A DNA stretch of 51,868 bases, taken from the NCBI GenBank assembly GCA_021768625.1, contig JAETUM010000013.1:1-51868 (forward strand), in the 5' to 3' direction. The position numbers and the translations under genes were made by a program. Of the stretch, positions 16,772-25,719 are shown one piece after another. The stretch's first letter is position 1. Each line of letters opens with the position of its first letter. Under the pieces are notes generated by a model. It saw only the letters and a program-made list of their open reading frames with translations, had not been told where the DNA came from and searched no databases. This DNA is from Candidatus Stoquefichus sp. (lineage in GTDB: Bacteria; Bacillota_I; Bacilli_A; Erysipelotrichales; Coprobacillaceae).

Positions 16772-17811
16772 TATGAAGAAGATTGATGAAAAACAAGTTG
16801 CTTCATTTTTGTAATAAGATGCAAATCCTTGAATAATTGAAGAATAAAAAGACTATATGAAAGAAATAATGGTGAAAATATCATTCCTACTAAACCAAAA
16901 AGATCTCCAAAGAATGTTAAAGCAATGAATAAAGCAATAGGATGTAATTGAATACACTTTGAAAATAGATAAGGTTGTAAATAAGAAGACTCTAAATATT
17001 GTAAAACAATGACTGCAATAAATGCTCCATAACCTAACTCTGGATTAATGAAATATTCATATATAATAACAGGAATTCCTCCTATATATGGTCCAATATA
17101 AGGAATAAGGTTTGTAATTGTTAGAAATAATGATATCCAAAGGAAATAAGTGGAATCTATAAAGTAAAAAGGAATAAGACACATAAAAAAGAAAAAGATA
17201 AAATCTAGAACTAAAGACTTCATAAATTGATAAGTTAGCAGTTTTAATTTTTTTAATGTTTGCATGCATAATCCTTGTTGACGAAATGGAATAAAGACAA
17301 TACATTTCTCTATTAAATGTAAATTATCATAAGATAAATAAAAAGAAATACCCATAGCTAATAATATATTGGTTACCCAATAAATAAGAGATTGTGTCCA
17401 TCCATTTAACATCTCAACCAAATAATCTAAAACCTGATATTGTTTTAAAAACTGAATTGTTGTTTCAAAAATAGGATTGAGCTTTAATCGCCCTTGACAA
17501 TATTGATGATAAAAACTTAAACATTGATTCACAATATAAGGAGCAATAAAATAACATGCTATAACAAAAAATAAAGATAATGATATATAAACATGAACAA
17601 CAACTACTTTTCTTTCTAATCTTTCACTTGTAAAATAATCTATAAGTGGATCTAATAGAAAATGAAAAAATAATGCAATAATTAATGGAAAGAAAAGATG
17701 AAAGATATAACAAAATAACTTTTGTATTTGAAATAATGTCCATACATAATATATCAATATAATAGCTATACTATAAATGATTAATTTCTTTGCTAAGTCT
17801 ATTCTTTTCAT
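16771..17811 (-). CDS. AI-2E family transporter (PerM-like)
   Basis: A 346-residue polytopic membrane protein of the AI-2E/PerM family, with about seven helices and the signature NLIPYIGPYIGGIP in the second half. Members have been reported as AI-2 exporters or Na+(Li+)/H+ antiporters, so the substrate cannot be given. AAAGGGG precedes the start. It lies 54 nt upstream of the Na/Pi-type gene and probably shares its transcript. Confidence 0.88.
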   Translation of the reverse strand: MKRIDLAKKLIIYSIAIILIYYVWTLFQIQKLFCYIFHLFFPLIIALFFHFLLDPLIDYFTSERLERKVVVVHVYISLSLFFVIACYFIAPYIVNQCLSFYHQYCQGRLKLNPIFETTIQFLKQYQVLDYLVEMLNGWTQSLIYWVTNILLAMGISFYLSYDNLHLIEKCIVFIPFRQQGLCMQTLKKLKLLTYQFMKSLVLDFIFFFFMCLIPFYFIDSTYFLWISLFLTITNLIPYIGPYIGGIPVIIYEYFINPELGYGAFIAVIVLQYLESSYLQPYLFSKCIQLHPIALFIALTFFGDLFGLVGMIFSPLFLSYSLFILQLFKDLHLITKMKQLVFHQSSS

Positions 17812-17828
17812 AAAACAACCCCTTTACA

Positions 17829-17854
17829 TAAAAAGGACTAAAAATTAGTCCTTT
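17829..17854 (-). terminator. Terminator between the 45-aa gene and the AI-2E gene
   Basis: On the minus strand AAAGGACTAA and TTAGTCCTTT form a perfect 10-bp stem with a TTT loop, extending into a short T-run. Confidence 0.75.
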
Positions 17855-17861
17855 GTACTTC

Positions 17862-17999
17862 TTAAAGCTGTTCTTTAATAGCCTTTTTTGCCTTATGAAC
17901 AGAATGTTCAATATCATTAGCACAAGGCATATCACTCATAAAAATCATTGCTGCTGCAACAATCCCAGCTGAGAAAAAAGCAACTGTTAGTTTAGACAT
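17862..17999 (-). CDS. Small 45-residue hypothetical protein
   Basis: A short frame behind a good AAGGAGTG site. It has one hydrophobic, Ala-rich helix at about 4-21, a lone Cys in DMPCAND and a basic, amphipathic C-terminal half. It could be a membrane-anchored small protein. It lies 42 nt after recD2 on the same strand and ends before a terminator, so it is probably the last gene of the mnmA-recD2 unit. No family recognised. Confidence 0.6.
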   Translation of the reverse strand: MSKLTVAFFSAGIVAAAMIFMSDMPCANDIEHSVHKAKKAIKEQL

Positions 18000-18041
18000 A
18001 GTGTCTCACTCCTTTAAAAGTACATTCTTAGTATGTCCATT

Positions 18042-20234
18042 TTACATAAAGTCATACACAGAAATATCATCATCTAATAATAATTTTTCTTTTAAAGTTG
18101 TTCTTCTCTTCTCATCATGATTATTACTAATACCATATCTAAAAGCTTGATGATTTCCTAAAACAAATAAAGATTGTTTTGCTCTTGTTAAACCTGTATA
18201 AATCAAATTTTTTCTTAACATAATATAATAATCTTTTAACACAGGCATAATGACAATTTTAAATTCATTTCCTTGAGACTTATGAATACTCATACAATAA
18301 GCATGAGTAATTGTATAAAAATCATTAGGTGTATATTCAACGTACTCACCATCAAAATTAACAATTAAAGTATCTGTTAAAAATTCAAAATTATCTTTAT
18401 AACAAACTTCTTCTAAAATACCAATATCACCATTAAAAACATTATCATCAACACGATTCTTTAATTGTAAAATCTTATCTCCTTCTCTAAAAATACGTTT
18501 TCCCACACGTAATTCATTTTTATAACCATCTTGAGGATTTAATAATTCTTGTAAACAATCATTTAAAGCATCAATTCCCGCAACACCATTATACATTGGA
18601 GCAAGAACTTGAATATCACTAGCATCATAACCTTCTTGCATTGCTTTAGATACTAAAATTTTCACATTTTTAACAACATCATAAGGTAAACATGATTGAA
18701 AATGGATATCATGATATTGAAAAAATAGATTTTCATCATATTGATCATTTCTAATACTATGTGCAAGTTGAATAATTCCACTTTCTTGTGATTGACGATA
18801 TATATGATTTAATTGAATCGTTGGAACTAATTGACTTGCTAATAAATCTTTTAAAACATGACCAGGTGAAACTGATGGCAATTGCTGATCATCACCAATA
18901 ATCAATACTTTTGATACTCTTTGTGAAGCTTCTAAAAGATGGGAAAACAATAATGTATCCACCATTGAAAACTCATCAATAACTAATAAATCAACATTCA
19001 GAGGATTAGCAGCATTTACAGCAAATGTATTGGTATGTAAATCCCACTTCAATAACCTATGAATCGTACATGCTTCTAGTCCAGTTACTTCGCTCAAACG
19101 TTTTGCTGCTCTTCCAGTTGGAGCGACAAGTGCTATACTTTGATCTGGATTTAATTGAGAGAATAATTTGATAATTGCTTCAACAATTGTTGTTTTTCCT
19201 GTTCCTGGCCCACCAGTTAAGATCATTGCTGATTGTTGTAAAAATAGATAAATAGCTTCTTTTTGTAATTCATCATATTCAATAGATAATTCTTCTTCCA
19301 ATTGTTGAATAAGAATCTTTACTTCATCTTCTTCATAGACATATAATGGAACATTTAACCATTTTTTAAATGTTCTTGAAATAATCTTTTCACTTTCATA
19401 TAAGTCATAAGGATAAAACTTATCTACATCTTGTATAATCTTCTTTTCTTCAATAAGTTCATCTAATTTATCACAAAAAGTTTCATAACCAATTTGAGGA
19501 ATATAACGATGAAAATTTTTAAAAATAGAATCATGTTCATGATAGGTACTACCATCATGAAAACACACTTCTTTTAAAGCATAAAGAATAGCTGCTCTTA
19601 TTCTATTTTCATCAACAGGATCAACTCCTATTTTTAAAGCTAAATCATCTGCTGTTTTAAAACCAATACCATCTATATCATCTATTAATTGATATGGATT
19701 ATTTTGTAAAACATCTAGTGTTCTTTCTTGATAAACAGCTTGAATTAAAGCTAAATGCTTTGTACTAATACCGTGTCCCATAAAAAAAGATAAAACTTCT
19801 TGATCAAAATCTTGGGAAGATAAAACTTCTACAATCACTTCACGCTTTTTTTCATTCATTCCTCTGACTTGATCTAAGACATGCTTATCCTCTTTAATTT
19901 GATTTAAAGCATCTTTTCCTAATGCTTCTACAATAGCTGTTGCTTGCTTCTCACCTATTCCTTTAAATAAAGAACTAGATAAGTATCGAATGACTTCACT
20001 TTCATCATCTGCTAATATAATTTCATAAGACTTAATTTGAAATTGTTTCCCATATTTAGGATGAATAATATATTCTCCTTGAAAACGATATTTATCTTGT
20101 GGATTGACATAACTCATATATCCAGTTGCTAAAATAGGTTTATCTTCTTGTTCTGTATCAATTGTACAAACAATAAATTTTGTTTCTTCACTATAAAAGC
20201 GTACATGTTTAATAATTCCAATATACTCTAACAT
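18042..20234 (-). CDS. recD2: ATP-dependent DNA helicase RecD2
   Basis: A 730-residue superfamily 1B 5'-3' helicase of the RecD2 (YrrC) type found in bacteria without RecBCD. The N-terminal region with helix-hairpin-helix motifs (about 80-210) precedes the helicase core with Walker A GGPGTGKTT (about 340), the DEFSMVD motif II and the C-terminal TRAKQSLFVLG motif VI. Its start codon shares one base with the mnmA stop (TAATG). The position next to mnmA and close to alaS matches B. subtilis. Confidence 0.94.
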   Translation of the reverse strand: MLEYIGIIKHVRFYSEETKFIVCTIDTEQEDKPILATGYMSYVNPQDKYRFQGEYIIHPKYGKQFQIKSYEIILADDESEVIRYLSSSLFKGIGEKQATAIVEALGKDALNQIKEDKHVLDQVRGMNEKKREVIVEVLSSQDFDQEVLSFFMGHGISTKHLALIQAVYQERTLDVLQNNPYQLIDDIDGIGFKTADDLALKIGVDPVDENRIRAAILYALKEVCFHDGSTYHEHDSIFKNFHRYIPQIGYETFCDKLDELIEEKKIIQDVDKFYPYDLYESEKIISRTFKKWLNVPLYVYEEDEVKILIQQLEEELSIEYDELQKEAIYLFLQQSAMILTGGPGTGKTTIVEAIIKLFSQLNPDQSIALVAPTGRAAKRLSEVTGLEACTIHRLLKWDLHTNTFAVNAANPLNVDLLVIDEFSMVDTLLFSHLLEASQRVSKVLIIGDDQQLPSVSPGHVLKDLLASQLVPTIQLNHIYRQSQESGIIQLAHSIRNDQYDENLFFQYHDIHFQSCLPYDVVKNVKILVSKAMQEGYDASDIQVLAPMYNGVAGIDALNDCLQELLNPQDGYKNELRVGKRIFREGDKILQLKNRVDDNVFNGDIGILEEVCYKDNFEFLTDTLIVNFDGEYVEYTPNDFYTITHAYCMSIHKSQGNEFKIVIMPVLKDYYIMLRKNLIYTGLTRAKQSLFVLGNHQAFRYGISNNHDEKRRTTLKEKLLLDDDISVYDFM

Positions 20235-21367
20235 TATAAATATGTAATCTCCTTATTATCTTTATAAACCTTTTCAATTGTTCCTCCACCTAAACATATA
20301 TCTCCATCATAAAAAACAGCAGCTTGCCCTGGTGTTACAGCCTTAATAGGTTGTTTAAATGTAACATATAAAGTCATTTCATCAACAAAATGAAGAGAAA
20401 CATCGTTATCCTTTTGACGATATCTGAACTTCGCTGTACAATTCAATTCCCCTTCTGGTTTAACATGAGAAACCCAATTCACATCAGTAATCAAAGCTCC
20501 TTCACTCATTAACCATTGATTTTGATCACCTTGGCATACATATAAAATATTATCATCATATTCTTTTCCAACAACAAACCATGCCTCTCCTGGACCACCA
20601 ATATTTAACCCTTTTCTTTGTCCAATTGTATAATACATAATTCCTTGATGTTCTCCAACAACTCTCTTTGTTTCTATATCAACCATTTTTCCAGCTTTAG
20701 CAGGAATATAATTTTTCAAAAACTCTCTAAAATCTCTTTCCCCAATAAAACATATTCCTGTACTATCTTTTTTATGGGCAACAGGTAAATCTAGATCTTC
20801 AGCTAATTTTCTAACCTCTGGCTTTGTTAAATGTCCAATTGGAAATAAAGAAGATTGTAATTGTTTTTGATTTAATTGACATAAGAAATATGTTTGATCT
20901 TTATTATTGTCAACACCTCTTAGCATAACAGAATCTTGACCATGATGATGTTCAACACGTGCATAATGTCCTGTTGCTATATAATCAGCATCTATTGATT
21001 TTGCATAATCTAAAAATGCCTTAAATTTAATATGTTTATTACATAAAATATCAGGATTTGGTGTCCTTCCCTTTGCATATTCTTCTAAGAAATATGTAAA
21101 AACATGATCCCAATATTCCTTAATAAAATCCACACGTCTTAATTCTATGCCTAAATGTTCAGCCACTTTCTTAGCATCATTATAATCTTTTTCTTGAGGG
21201 CATATATCATCATTATTCGTAGGATTACCTAGAATATCATTATTTAATGAAGAATCCCAATTACGCATAAATACCCCAATCACTTCGTACCCTTGTTCTT
21301 TAAGTACATATGCAGCCACTGCACTATCGACTCCTCCACTTAATCCTAAAACAACTCTTTCTTTCAT
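20234..21367 (-). CDS. mnmA: tRNA-specific 2-thiouridylase MnmA
   Basis: Puts the 2-thio group on U34 of tRNA-Lys, -Glu and -Gln. The 377-residue protein has the PP-loop SGGVDSAVAA (about 10-19), the first catalytic Cys in NPDILCNKHIKF, and the second in STGICFIGERDFREFL. It has a strong AAAGGAGGG site and leads the recD2 unit by overlap. The two C residues are both kept, so it should be active. Confidence 0.95.
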   Translation of the reverse strand: MKERVVLGLSGGVDSAVAAYVLKEQGYEVIGVFMRNWDSSLNNDILGNPTNNDDICPQEKDYNDAKKVAEHLGIELRRVDFIKEYWDHVFTYFLEEYAKGRTPNPDILCNKHIKFKAFLDYAKSIDADYIATGHYARVEHHHGQDSVMLRGVDNNKDQTYFLCQLNQKQLQSSLFPIGHLTKPEVRKLAEDLDLPVAHKKDSTGICFIGERDFREFLKNYIPAKAGKMVDIETKRVVGEHQGIMYYTIGQRKGLNIGGPGEAWFVVGKEYDDNILYVCQGDQNQWLMSEGALITDVNWVSHVKPEGELNCTAKFRYRQKDNDVSLHFVDEMTLYVTFKQPIKAVTPGQAAVFYDGDICLGGGTIEKVYKDNKEITYL

Positions 21368-21448
21368 AAAAAACCCTCCTTTTGTCCTTATATTCTATCA
21401 CTTTATGAGCGTATTATAAAGAAAAAAGTATAAAAAGATAGATATAAC

Positions 21449-21477
21449 TTGTGATGAAAATATTAACGTTTTATAAT
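21449..21477 (+). promoter_or_regulatory. Promoter of the MGMT-family gene
   Basis: TTGTGA, 17-nt spacer and TATAAT, 31 nt upstream of the start codon. Confidence 0.7.
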
Positions 21478-21507
21478 ATAAATATTCATATGAAATGAGG
21501 TTCAATT

Positions 21508-21819
21508 ATGGAAGATGAGTTTATTTTTCAAGTATTAGAAATTGTTGCAGAAATACCTAAAGGAAAAGTTGCTAGTTATAAGCAAATTGCTATTTTAGCA
21601 AATAGAAATAAAAACGCACGCTTAGTAGGAAAAATACTTTCGCATGCTTCATTATATGGACAATATCCTTGTCATCGTGTTGTGAATAGTGTTGGAAGAC
21701 TCGTTCCTCATTGGAATGAGCAAAGAGAATTATTGATTCAAGAAGGAGTTCATTTTAAGAAAAATGGAAATGTTGATATGAAAACATATCAATGGCAAAC
21801 ATCCAATAAAAAAAGTTGA
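21508..21819 (+). CDS. Single-domain MGMT family protein with intact Cys
   Basis: A 103-residue protein consisting only of the C-terminal DNA-binding domain of O6-alkylguanine-DNA alkyltransferases. The active-site motif PCHRVV is complete, with nucleophile Cys55 and the recognition helix before it. Alkyltransferase-like (ATL) proteins of similar size usually carry Trp in place of this Cys, so direct methyl transfer remains possible here. GAGG lies upstream of the start. It is transcribed alone, with its own promoter and terminator. Confidence 0.85.
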   Translation: MEDEFIFQVLEIVAEIPKGKVASYKQIAILANRNKNARLVGKILSHASLYGQYPCHRVVNSVGRLVPHWNEQRELLIQEGVHFKKNGNVDMKTYQWQTSNKKS

Positions 21820-21845
21820 GATACCTATAAGTATTTCAACTTTTT
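21808..21845. terminator. Bidirectional terminator
   Basis: AAAAAGTTGAGATAC and GTATTTCAACTTTTT pair with one mismatch around CTATAA. A- and T-tracts on both sides let it serve the MGMT-type gene on plus and the ROK kinase gene on minus. Confidence 0.85.
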
Positions 21846-21850
21846 ATTTA

Positions 21851-22771
21851 TTATTTTAATTTTGACATTGGTAACATAGCAGCACCAATTGCACCACAAT
21901 CTTCAATTTCAGTTTCTAGTAATGGGATATATCCTCTCATACCAACATGGATTTTTGCATTAAATTGTTCAACCAAGCGATCTAAGAAATATCTCTTTGA
22001 TTTCATAACTCCACCACCAACAACAAAACAATGTGGATCAACAGTATGAGCAATATTAGCAAACATTGTTGCAAGTTCACTTACACATTCATCTACAATA
22101 CCTTGTGCTGTGACATCTCCTTCATCGGCTAATCTAAAGACATCCCCTGCATGGCTTACTTTATCTTCTCCTAAAAGTTCTTTTCCTTTTCTTGTTATGG
22201 CAGTTCCACTTGCTTCACCTTCAACAGCACCTGGATTAAGTCCACCAAATTTATATCCATTATTTTTAACAATAATATTTCCAATTTCACCAGCATGACC
22301 TCTACCACCAGAAACAAGTTGACCATTAACAATAAATGCTCCTCCAATTCCTGTAGAAATAGTTACATAATAGCAACTAGACTTTCCTTTACCTGCTCCT
22401 AAAATAGCTTCAGCTAGTCCAGCAACATTAGCATCATTATCAATAAATACAGGTAAGTTAAATCTTTCAGATAATTTTTCACAAATTGGATAATTTTCAA
22501 ATCCTGGTAAATTAGTCGCCATAATCATTACACCATTAACAGTGTCGACTGGTCCAGGTACTCCAATTCCAATTCCTTCTACATTTTGCAATCCATTACA
22601 AACAGTACAATCCAAACTTTCAATTTGTCTAATAATTTTAGCACAAACAAAGTCAGGTCCATTTTCTCTTTCAGTTGCATCTTTGACTTCACTATATGAT
22701 TGTCCATTTTCATCTACCAAAAGAGTTCTAACATTTGTTCCCCCTAAATCAATTCCAATATAGTATTTCAT
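21851..22771 (-). CDS. ROK family sugar kinase without the zinc motif
   Basis: A 306-residue kinase with the ATP-binding DLGGTNVR (about 8-15), the catalytic Asp in FIDNDANVAG and the GGRGHAGEIGN segment. ROK glucokinases normally continue with a C-x-C-G-x-x-G-C-x-E zinc site; here that stretch (around YKFGGLNPGAVEGEASG) has no Cys at all. The substrate is probably glucose or an amino sugar, but the sequence does not settle which. The gene follows the RluA-family gene on the same strand and ends in a shared terminator. Confidence 0.82.
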   Translation of the reverse strand: MKYYIGIDLGGTNVRTLLVDENGQSYSEVKDATERENGPDFVCAKIIRQIESLDCTVCNGLQNVEGIGIGVPGPVDTVNGVMIMATNLPGFENYPICEKLSERFNLPVFIDNDANVAGLAEAILGAGKGKSSCYYVTISTGIGGAFIVNGQLVSGGRGHAGEIGNIIVKNNGYKFGGLNPGAVEGEASGTAITRKGKELLGEDKVSHAGDVFRLADEGDVTAQGIVDECVSELATMFANIAHTVDPHCFVVGGGVMKSKRYFLDRLVEQFNAKIHVGMRGYIPLLETEIEDCGAIGAAMLPMSKLK

Positions 22772-22822
22772 TATAATGTTTTCCTCCTTATATTACATAT
22801 TATACAATAAATGATAGTACTT

Positions 22823-23803
22823 TCAAAGTTCATTTTCATAAAAAATCTTTATTTTTATATCTTTTAAATTTTGTGGTAAAGGTGAAGTTATTGTTTTATC
22901 TTGTAAGTACTTTAAACAACCAATAGGTTTTATAAAACGAATTTGATAAGCATGTAAAAATTGATGATGTAAATGATATTGTTTCTTTATCTTTTTATTT
23001 AATTCAAAATCTCCATACTTACTATCTCCAATAATAGGATGTCCAACACTTGAAAGATGTACTCTAATTTGATGTGTACGTCCTGTAACAAGACGAACTT
23101 TTAACAATGAAAACTGATGATTTGTTTCTACTTGTTCAACAATTGTATGCATCATTAATGCTCCAGGTGTATTTTTAGAAACAACTTTTACCAAAGATTG
23201 ATTTTCTTCTTTCTTCATATAACCAATCAAATCAGATGAATTCATATTTCCTTTACAAATAGTGAGATATGTTTTATCAATACAATGTCTTTTCTTCATC
23301 ATTTCATTGAGATCTTGTAAAGCTTTCATCGTTTTCCCAAAAATAACAATACCACTTGTATTTCGATCTAAACGATGAACAGGTCCAGGAACAAATCCCA
23401 AATCTTGATAAGGATCATATTCATTTTTTCGATATAAATATGTTAAAACTTGATTCGATAAAGTATTCATATCTTCATCTTTATCTTCATGAACCAATAA
23501 ACCTGCTGGTTTATTCACAACTAAAATATGTTGATCTTCATATAAAACATCAAATTCTATTTTTAAATCAAATATTGTTTGAGGCTTTGTATACTCTCTA
23601 AACTTATCTTCATATAAAAATAATGAAACAACATCATTTTCTTGAAGAATATAATTTTCTTTGACTTTCACTCCATTCACTTTAACATCTTTTTTTCTTA
23701 ACATCTTATAAATGAATTGTGGTGGAGCTTGACATAATAATTTTTTTAAGTACTTATCAATTCTTTGATGAGCATGATTCTTATCTATCACTAATGTTTT
23801 CAT
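22823..23803 (-). CDS. RluA-family 23S rRNA pseudouridine synthase
   Basis: A 326-residue enzyme with an N-terminal S4 RNA-binding domain (about 12-65) and the pseudouridine synthase domain holding the catalytic Asp in [16 protein letters not shown] (about 141-156). Later motifs [15 protein letters not shown] and [10 protein letters not shown] are complete. The S4 domain points to an RluC/RluD-like rRNA substrate, though the exact site is not determined. It faces away from the small RNA and Nudix gene. Confidence 0.9.
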   Translation of the reverse strand: MKTLVIDKNHAHQRIDKYLKKLLCQAPPQFIYKMLRKKDVKVNGVKVKENYILQENDVVSLFLYEDKFREYTKPQTIFDLKIEFDVLYEDQHILVVNKPAGLLVHEDKDEDMNTLSNQVLTYLYRKNEYDPYQDLGFVPGPVHRLDRNTSGIVIFGKTMKALQDLNEMMKKRHCIDKTYLTICKGNMNSSDLIGYMKKEENQSLVKVVSKNTPGALMMHTIVEQVETNHQFSLLKVRLVTGRTHQIRVHLSSVGHPIIGDSKYGDFELNKKIKKQYHLHHQFLHAYQIRFIKPIGCLKYLQDKTITSPLPQNLKDIKIKIFYENEL

Positions 23804-23869
23804 TTTCTTTCACCAATATCTATTATACAAAAATAAAAAATAAAAATATATAAAAATTTACTGAAAGCC

Positions 23870-23897
23870 TTTACATAAATAGAAAATTTGTTATAAT
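23870..23897 (+). promoter_or_regulatory. Promoter of the C-rich small RNA
   Basis: TTTACA (23870-23875), a 16-nt spacer and a perfect TATAAT (23892-23897). It predicts an RNA start near 23904, right before the first hairpin. Confidence 0.8.
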
Positions 23898-23903
23898 AGT
23901 ATA

Positions 23904-24008
23904 TGTTAAGTGGTATTCACTTAATCATACCCCCTATTATCACCCTAACGTGTAAATAATAGAGAGATAAAGAAAGTATGCTCCCCCGCGTACTTTCTTT
24001 TCTTTTTT
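23904..24008 (+). ncRNA. Candidate C-rich regulatory small RNA (RsaE/RoxS-like)
   Basis: A self-contained RNA unit of about 105 nt. Hairpin 1 is TTAAGTG-GTATT-CACTTAA (23906-23924). Hairpin 2 (23934-23962) pairs CTATTAT with ATAATAG and has an inner CAC/GTG. The last is a 13-bp terminator (23969-24000) with loop TCCCCC and a T-run. Unpaired C-rich stretches lie between hairpins 1 and 2 (ATACCCCC), in hairpin 2 (CACCC) and in the terminator loop. Such motifs can pair with Shine-Dalgarno sequences, as in staphylococcal RsaE and B. subtilis RoxS. The next gene has its own promoter, so this is not simply a leader. No coding frame of note lies inside. Structure is read from the sequence; function is inferred. 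Confidence 0.7.
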
Positions 24009-24009
24009 G

Positions 24010-24018
24010 TGCTATAAT
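24010..24018 (+). promoter_or_regulatory. Extended -10 promoter of the Nudix gene
   Basis: TGCTATAAT sits just after the T-run of the small RNA terminator and would start RNA about 12 nt before the GGAG site of the Nudix gene. The -35 region is poor, as is common with an extended -10. Confidence 0.65.
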
Positions 24019-24037
24019 AAATACAGGAGTGAGAAAA

Positions 24038-24562
24038 ATGGAAAAAGAATTAAACAGTCAAGTGATTTATGATGGGAAAATACTCAAACTTACAAGAGAT
24101 GAAGTTCAATGCGAAAATGGACAACATGCATATAGAGAGGTTGTTCATCATCATGGTGGTGTATGTATTCTAGCTATGAAAGATAATCAAATTATTCTTG
24201 TGAAGCAATTTCGTTACCCTAACAAAATTGAAACTCTTGAAATCCCTGCTGGAAAACTAGAACAAAATGAAGATCCCAAAACATGTGCATTTCGTGAATT
24301 AGAAGAAGAAACAAATCATCGTGCCAAAGACATGAAAAGAATTATGAAAGTTCTTCCTTCACCTGGTTATACAAGTGAGTGGTTATATTTATATGAAGCC
24401 ATTGACTTTCAAGAAGTTGATGACTCATTAGAATGTGATGAAGATGAATTTATTGATATTATCTATATGGATATTGAAGAAGCTTATCAAAAGGTTCTTG
24501 ATGGAACAATTGTTGATGCAAAAACTGTTATAGCTATTATGTATGCTTACAAAGAAAAATAG
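24038..24562 (+). CDS. Nudix hydrolase, ADP-ribose pyrophosphatase-like
   Basis: A 174-residue hydrolase resembling NudF, which splits ADP-ribose to AMP and ribose-5-phosphate. The Nudix box runs from GKLEQNE to RELEEETN, with all metal-binding Glu present; the usual Gly after REUXEEX is Asn. The preceding strand and the EIPAGKLE context are typical of the ADP-ribose class. The start at 24038 has a GGAG site; the longer frame begins inside the small RNA terminator. Confidence 0.88.
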   Translation: MEKELNSQVIYDGKILKLTRDEVQCENGQHAYREVVHHHGGVCILAMKDNQIILVKQFRYPNKIETLEIPAGKLEQNEDPKTCAFRELEEETNHRAKDMKRIMKVLPSPGYTSEWLYLYEAIDFQEVDDSLECDEDEFIDIIYMDIEEAYQKVLDGTIVDAKTVIAIMYAYKEK

Positions 24563-24588
24563 TCATATCTTATGATGACTATTTTTTT
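24555..24588. terminator. Bidirectional terminator
   Basis: AAAAATAGTCAT and ATGACTATTTTT form a perfect 12-bp stem with an 8-nt loop, serving the Nudix gene on plus and the CapA-like gene on minus. Confidence 0.85.
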
Positions 24589-25717
24589 ACATATCTATAT
24601 GTATTTGAGAGGAAATTCTTTGATTCACTTTCTCTTTTATCTTATCTATCGAAATAGTATTATTCTTATAACCATGAACACCATGCTTCTGTGCTAAATT
24701 TTCTGTATAATCTTTTAAACGGTAAACAGTAAATCCATATCGTGTGCCTATAATATTTCTTTGATTCTCTGCATAAAAATGATTAACTAATGGAGTTAAA
24801 GTAACATTCTCAATTTTCACTTTATCATTTTCTCTAACAAAATCAAATGTCAACATTCCACCTAATTGTGTTTCTTCCTCTAACATTCCACTAATAAAAT
24901 TACCTAAGCTATAAGCAACTAACGTTTTATGATTATCTTTTCCTTCTAACCATTCAATAGATTGCAAAGTATGTGTATGTGTTCCAATAATCACATCAAC
25001 ACCTAAATCAGTTAAATATTGTGCAAATTCTTTTTGAAAATCATTAGGTTGAGTGTCATATTCTTTTCCCCAATGACAAGAAACAACAATAACATCACTC
25101 ATTTTTTGAGCTCTTTGTACATCATCTTTTATCTTCTCTTTATCAAAACTATTATAACGATATGAACTAGGTTTTTGGTCATAATTAATATATTGATTAT
25201 ATGATAATAAAGCAATACGTATACCATTTTTCTCTATCACTGGTATTTGTTTTTGATCTTCTTTTGATTGATATAAACCAATATATTTCATATCTTGATA
25301 TCTTTTAAATAATTGAATAGAGTGATCAACACCTTTTTCACCCATATCAAAAGCATGATTTGTTGCTCCATTAACAATATCAAAACCTAATTCATGTAAT
25401 GTACTAGCCATTTCATCAGGCGTATTAAACAAAGGATAACCTGTATATCCTCGACTTCTTCCAGCTAAGATTGTTTCTTGATTTACAAAAGAAACATCTG
25501 CTTCTTGGATATAAGACTGTATATGACTATAATAAGGCAAAAATTCGTAATTTTCTCCTTGCTTAGCTTTATCAATAAGTTGCTTGTGCATAAGATTATC
25601 ACCAACTGCTAAAAAGGAGACTTTTTCATCATCTTTTTTATCATCTTCTGGTAAAGAGGAAGGACTTTGGCATCCTACAAGAAGTATTAATACAAGTAAT
25701 AATTTCAACTTTTTCAT
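24587..25717 (-). CDS. CapA family lipoprotein (PGA_cap domain)
   Basis: A surface-anchored metallophosphatase-fold protein, 376 residues. The signal peptide ends in the lipobox LVGC. The family motifs AVGDNLMH (about 38-45), GATNHAFDMG and GTHTHTLQ follow in order. Bacillus CapA takes part in poly-gamma-glutamate capsule export, but no pgs synthesis genes are nearby, so another envelope role is more likely. The ATG at 25717 is spaced correctly from GGAG; an earlier ATG two codons upstream overlaps the previous stop. It is coupled to the carboxypeptidase gene. Confidence 0.87.
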   Translation of the reverse strand: MKKLKLLLVLILLVGCQSPSSLPEDDKKDDEKVSFLAVGDNLMHKQLIDKAKQGENYEFLPYYSHIQSYIQEADVSFVNQETILAGRSRGYTGYPLFNTPDEMASTLHELGFDIVNGATNHAFDMGEKGVDHSIQLFKRYQDMKYIGLYQSKEDQKQIPVIEKNGIRIALLSYNQYINYDQKPSSYRYNSFDKEKIKDDVQRAQKMSDVIVVSCHWGKEYDTQPNDFQKEFAQYLTDLGVDVIIGTHTHTLQSIEWLEGKDNHKTLVAYSLGNFISGMLEEETQLGGMLTFDFVRENDKVKIENVTLTPLVNHFYAENQRNIIGTRYGFTVYRLKDYTENLAQKHGVHGYKNNTISIDKIKEKVNQRISSQIHIDM

Positions 25718-25719
25718 AC

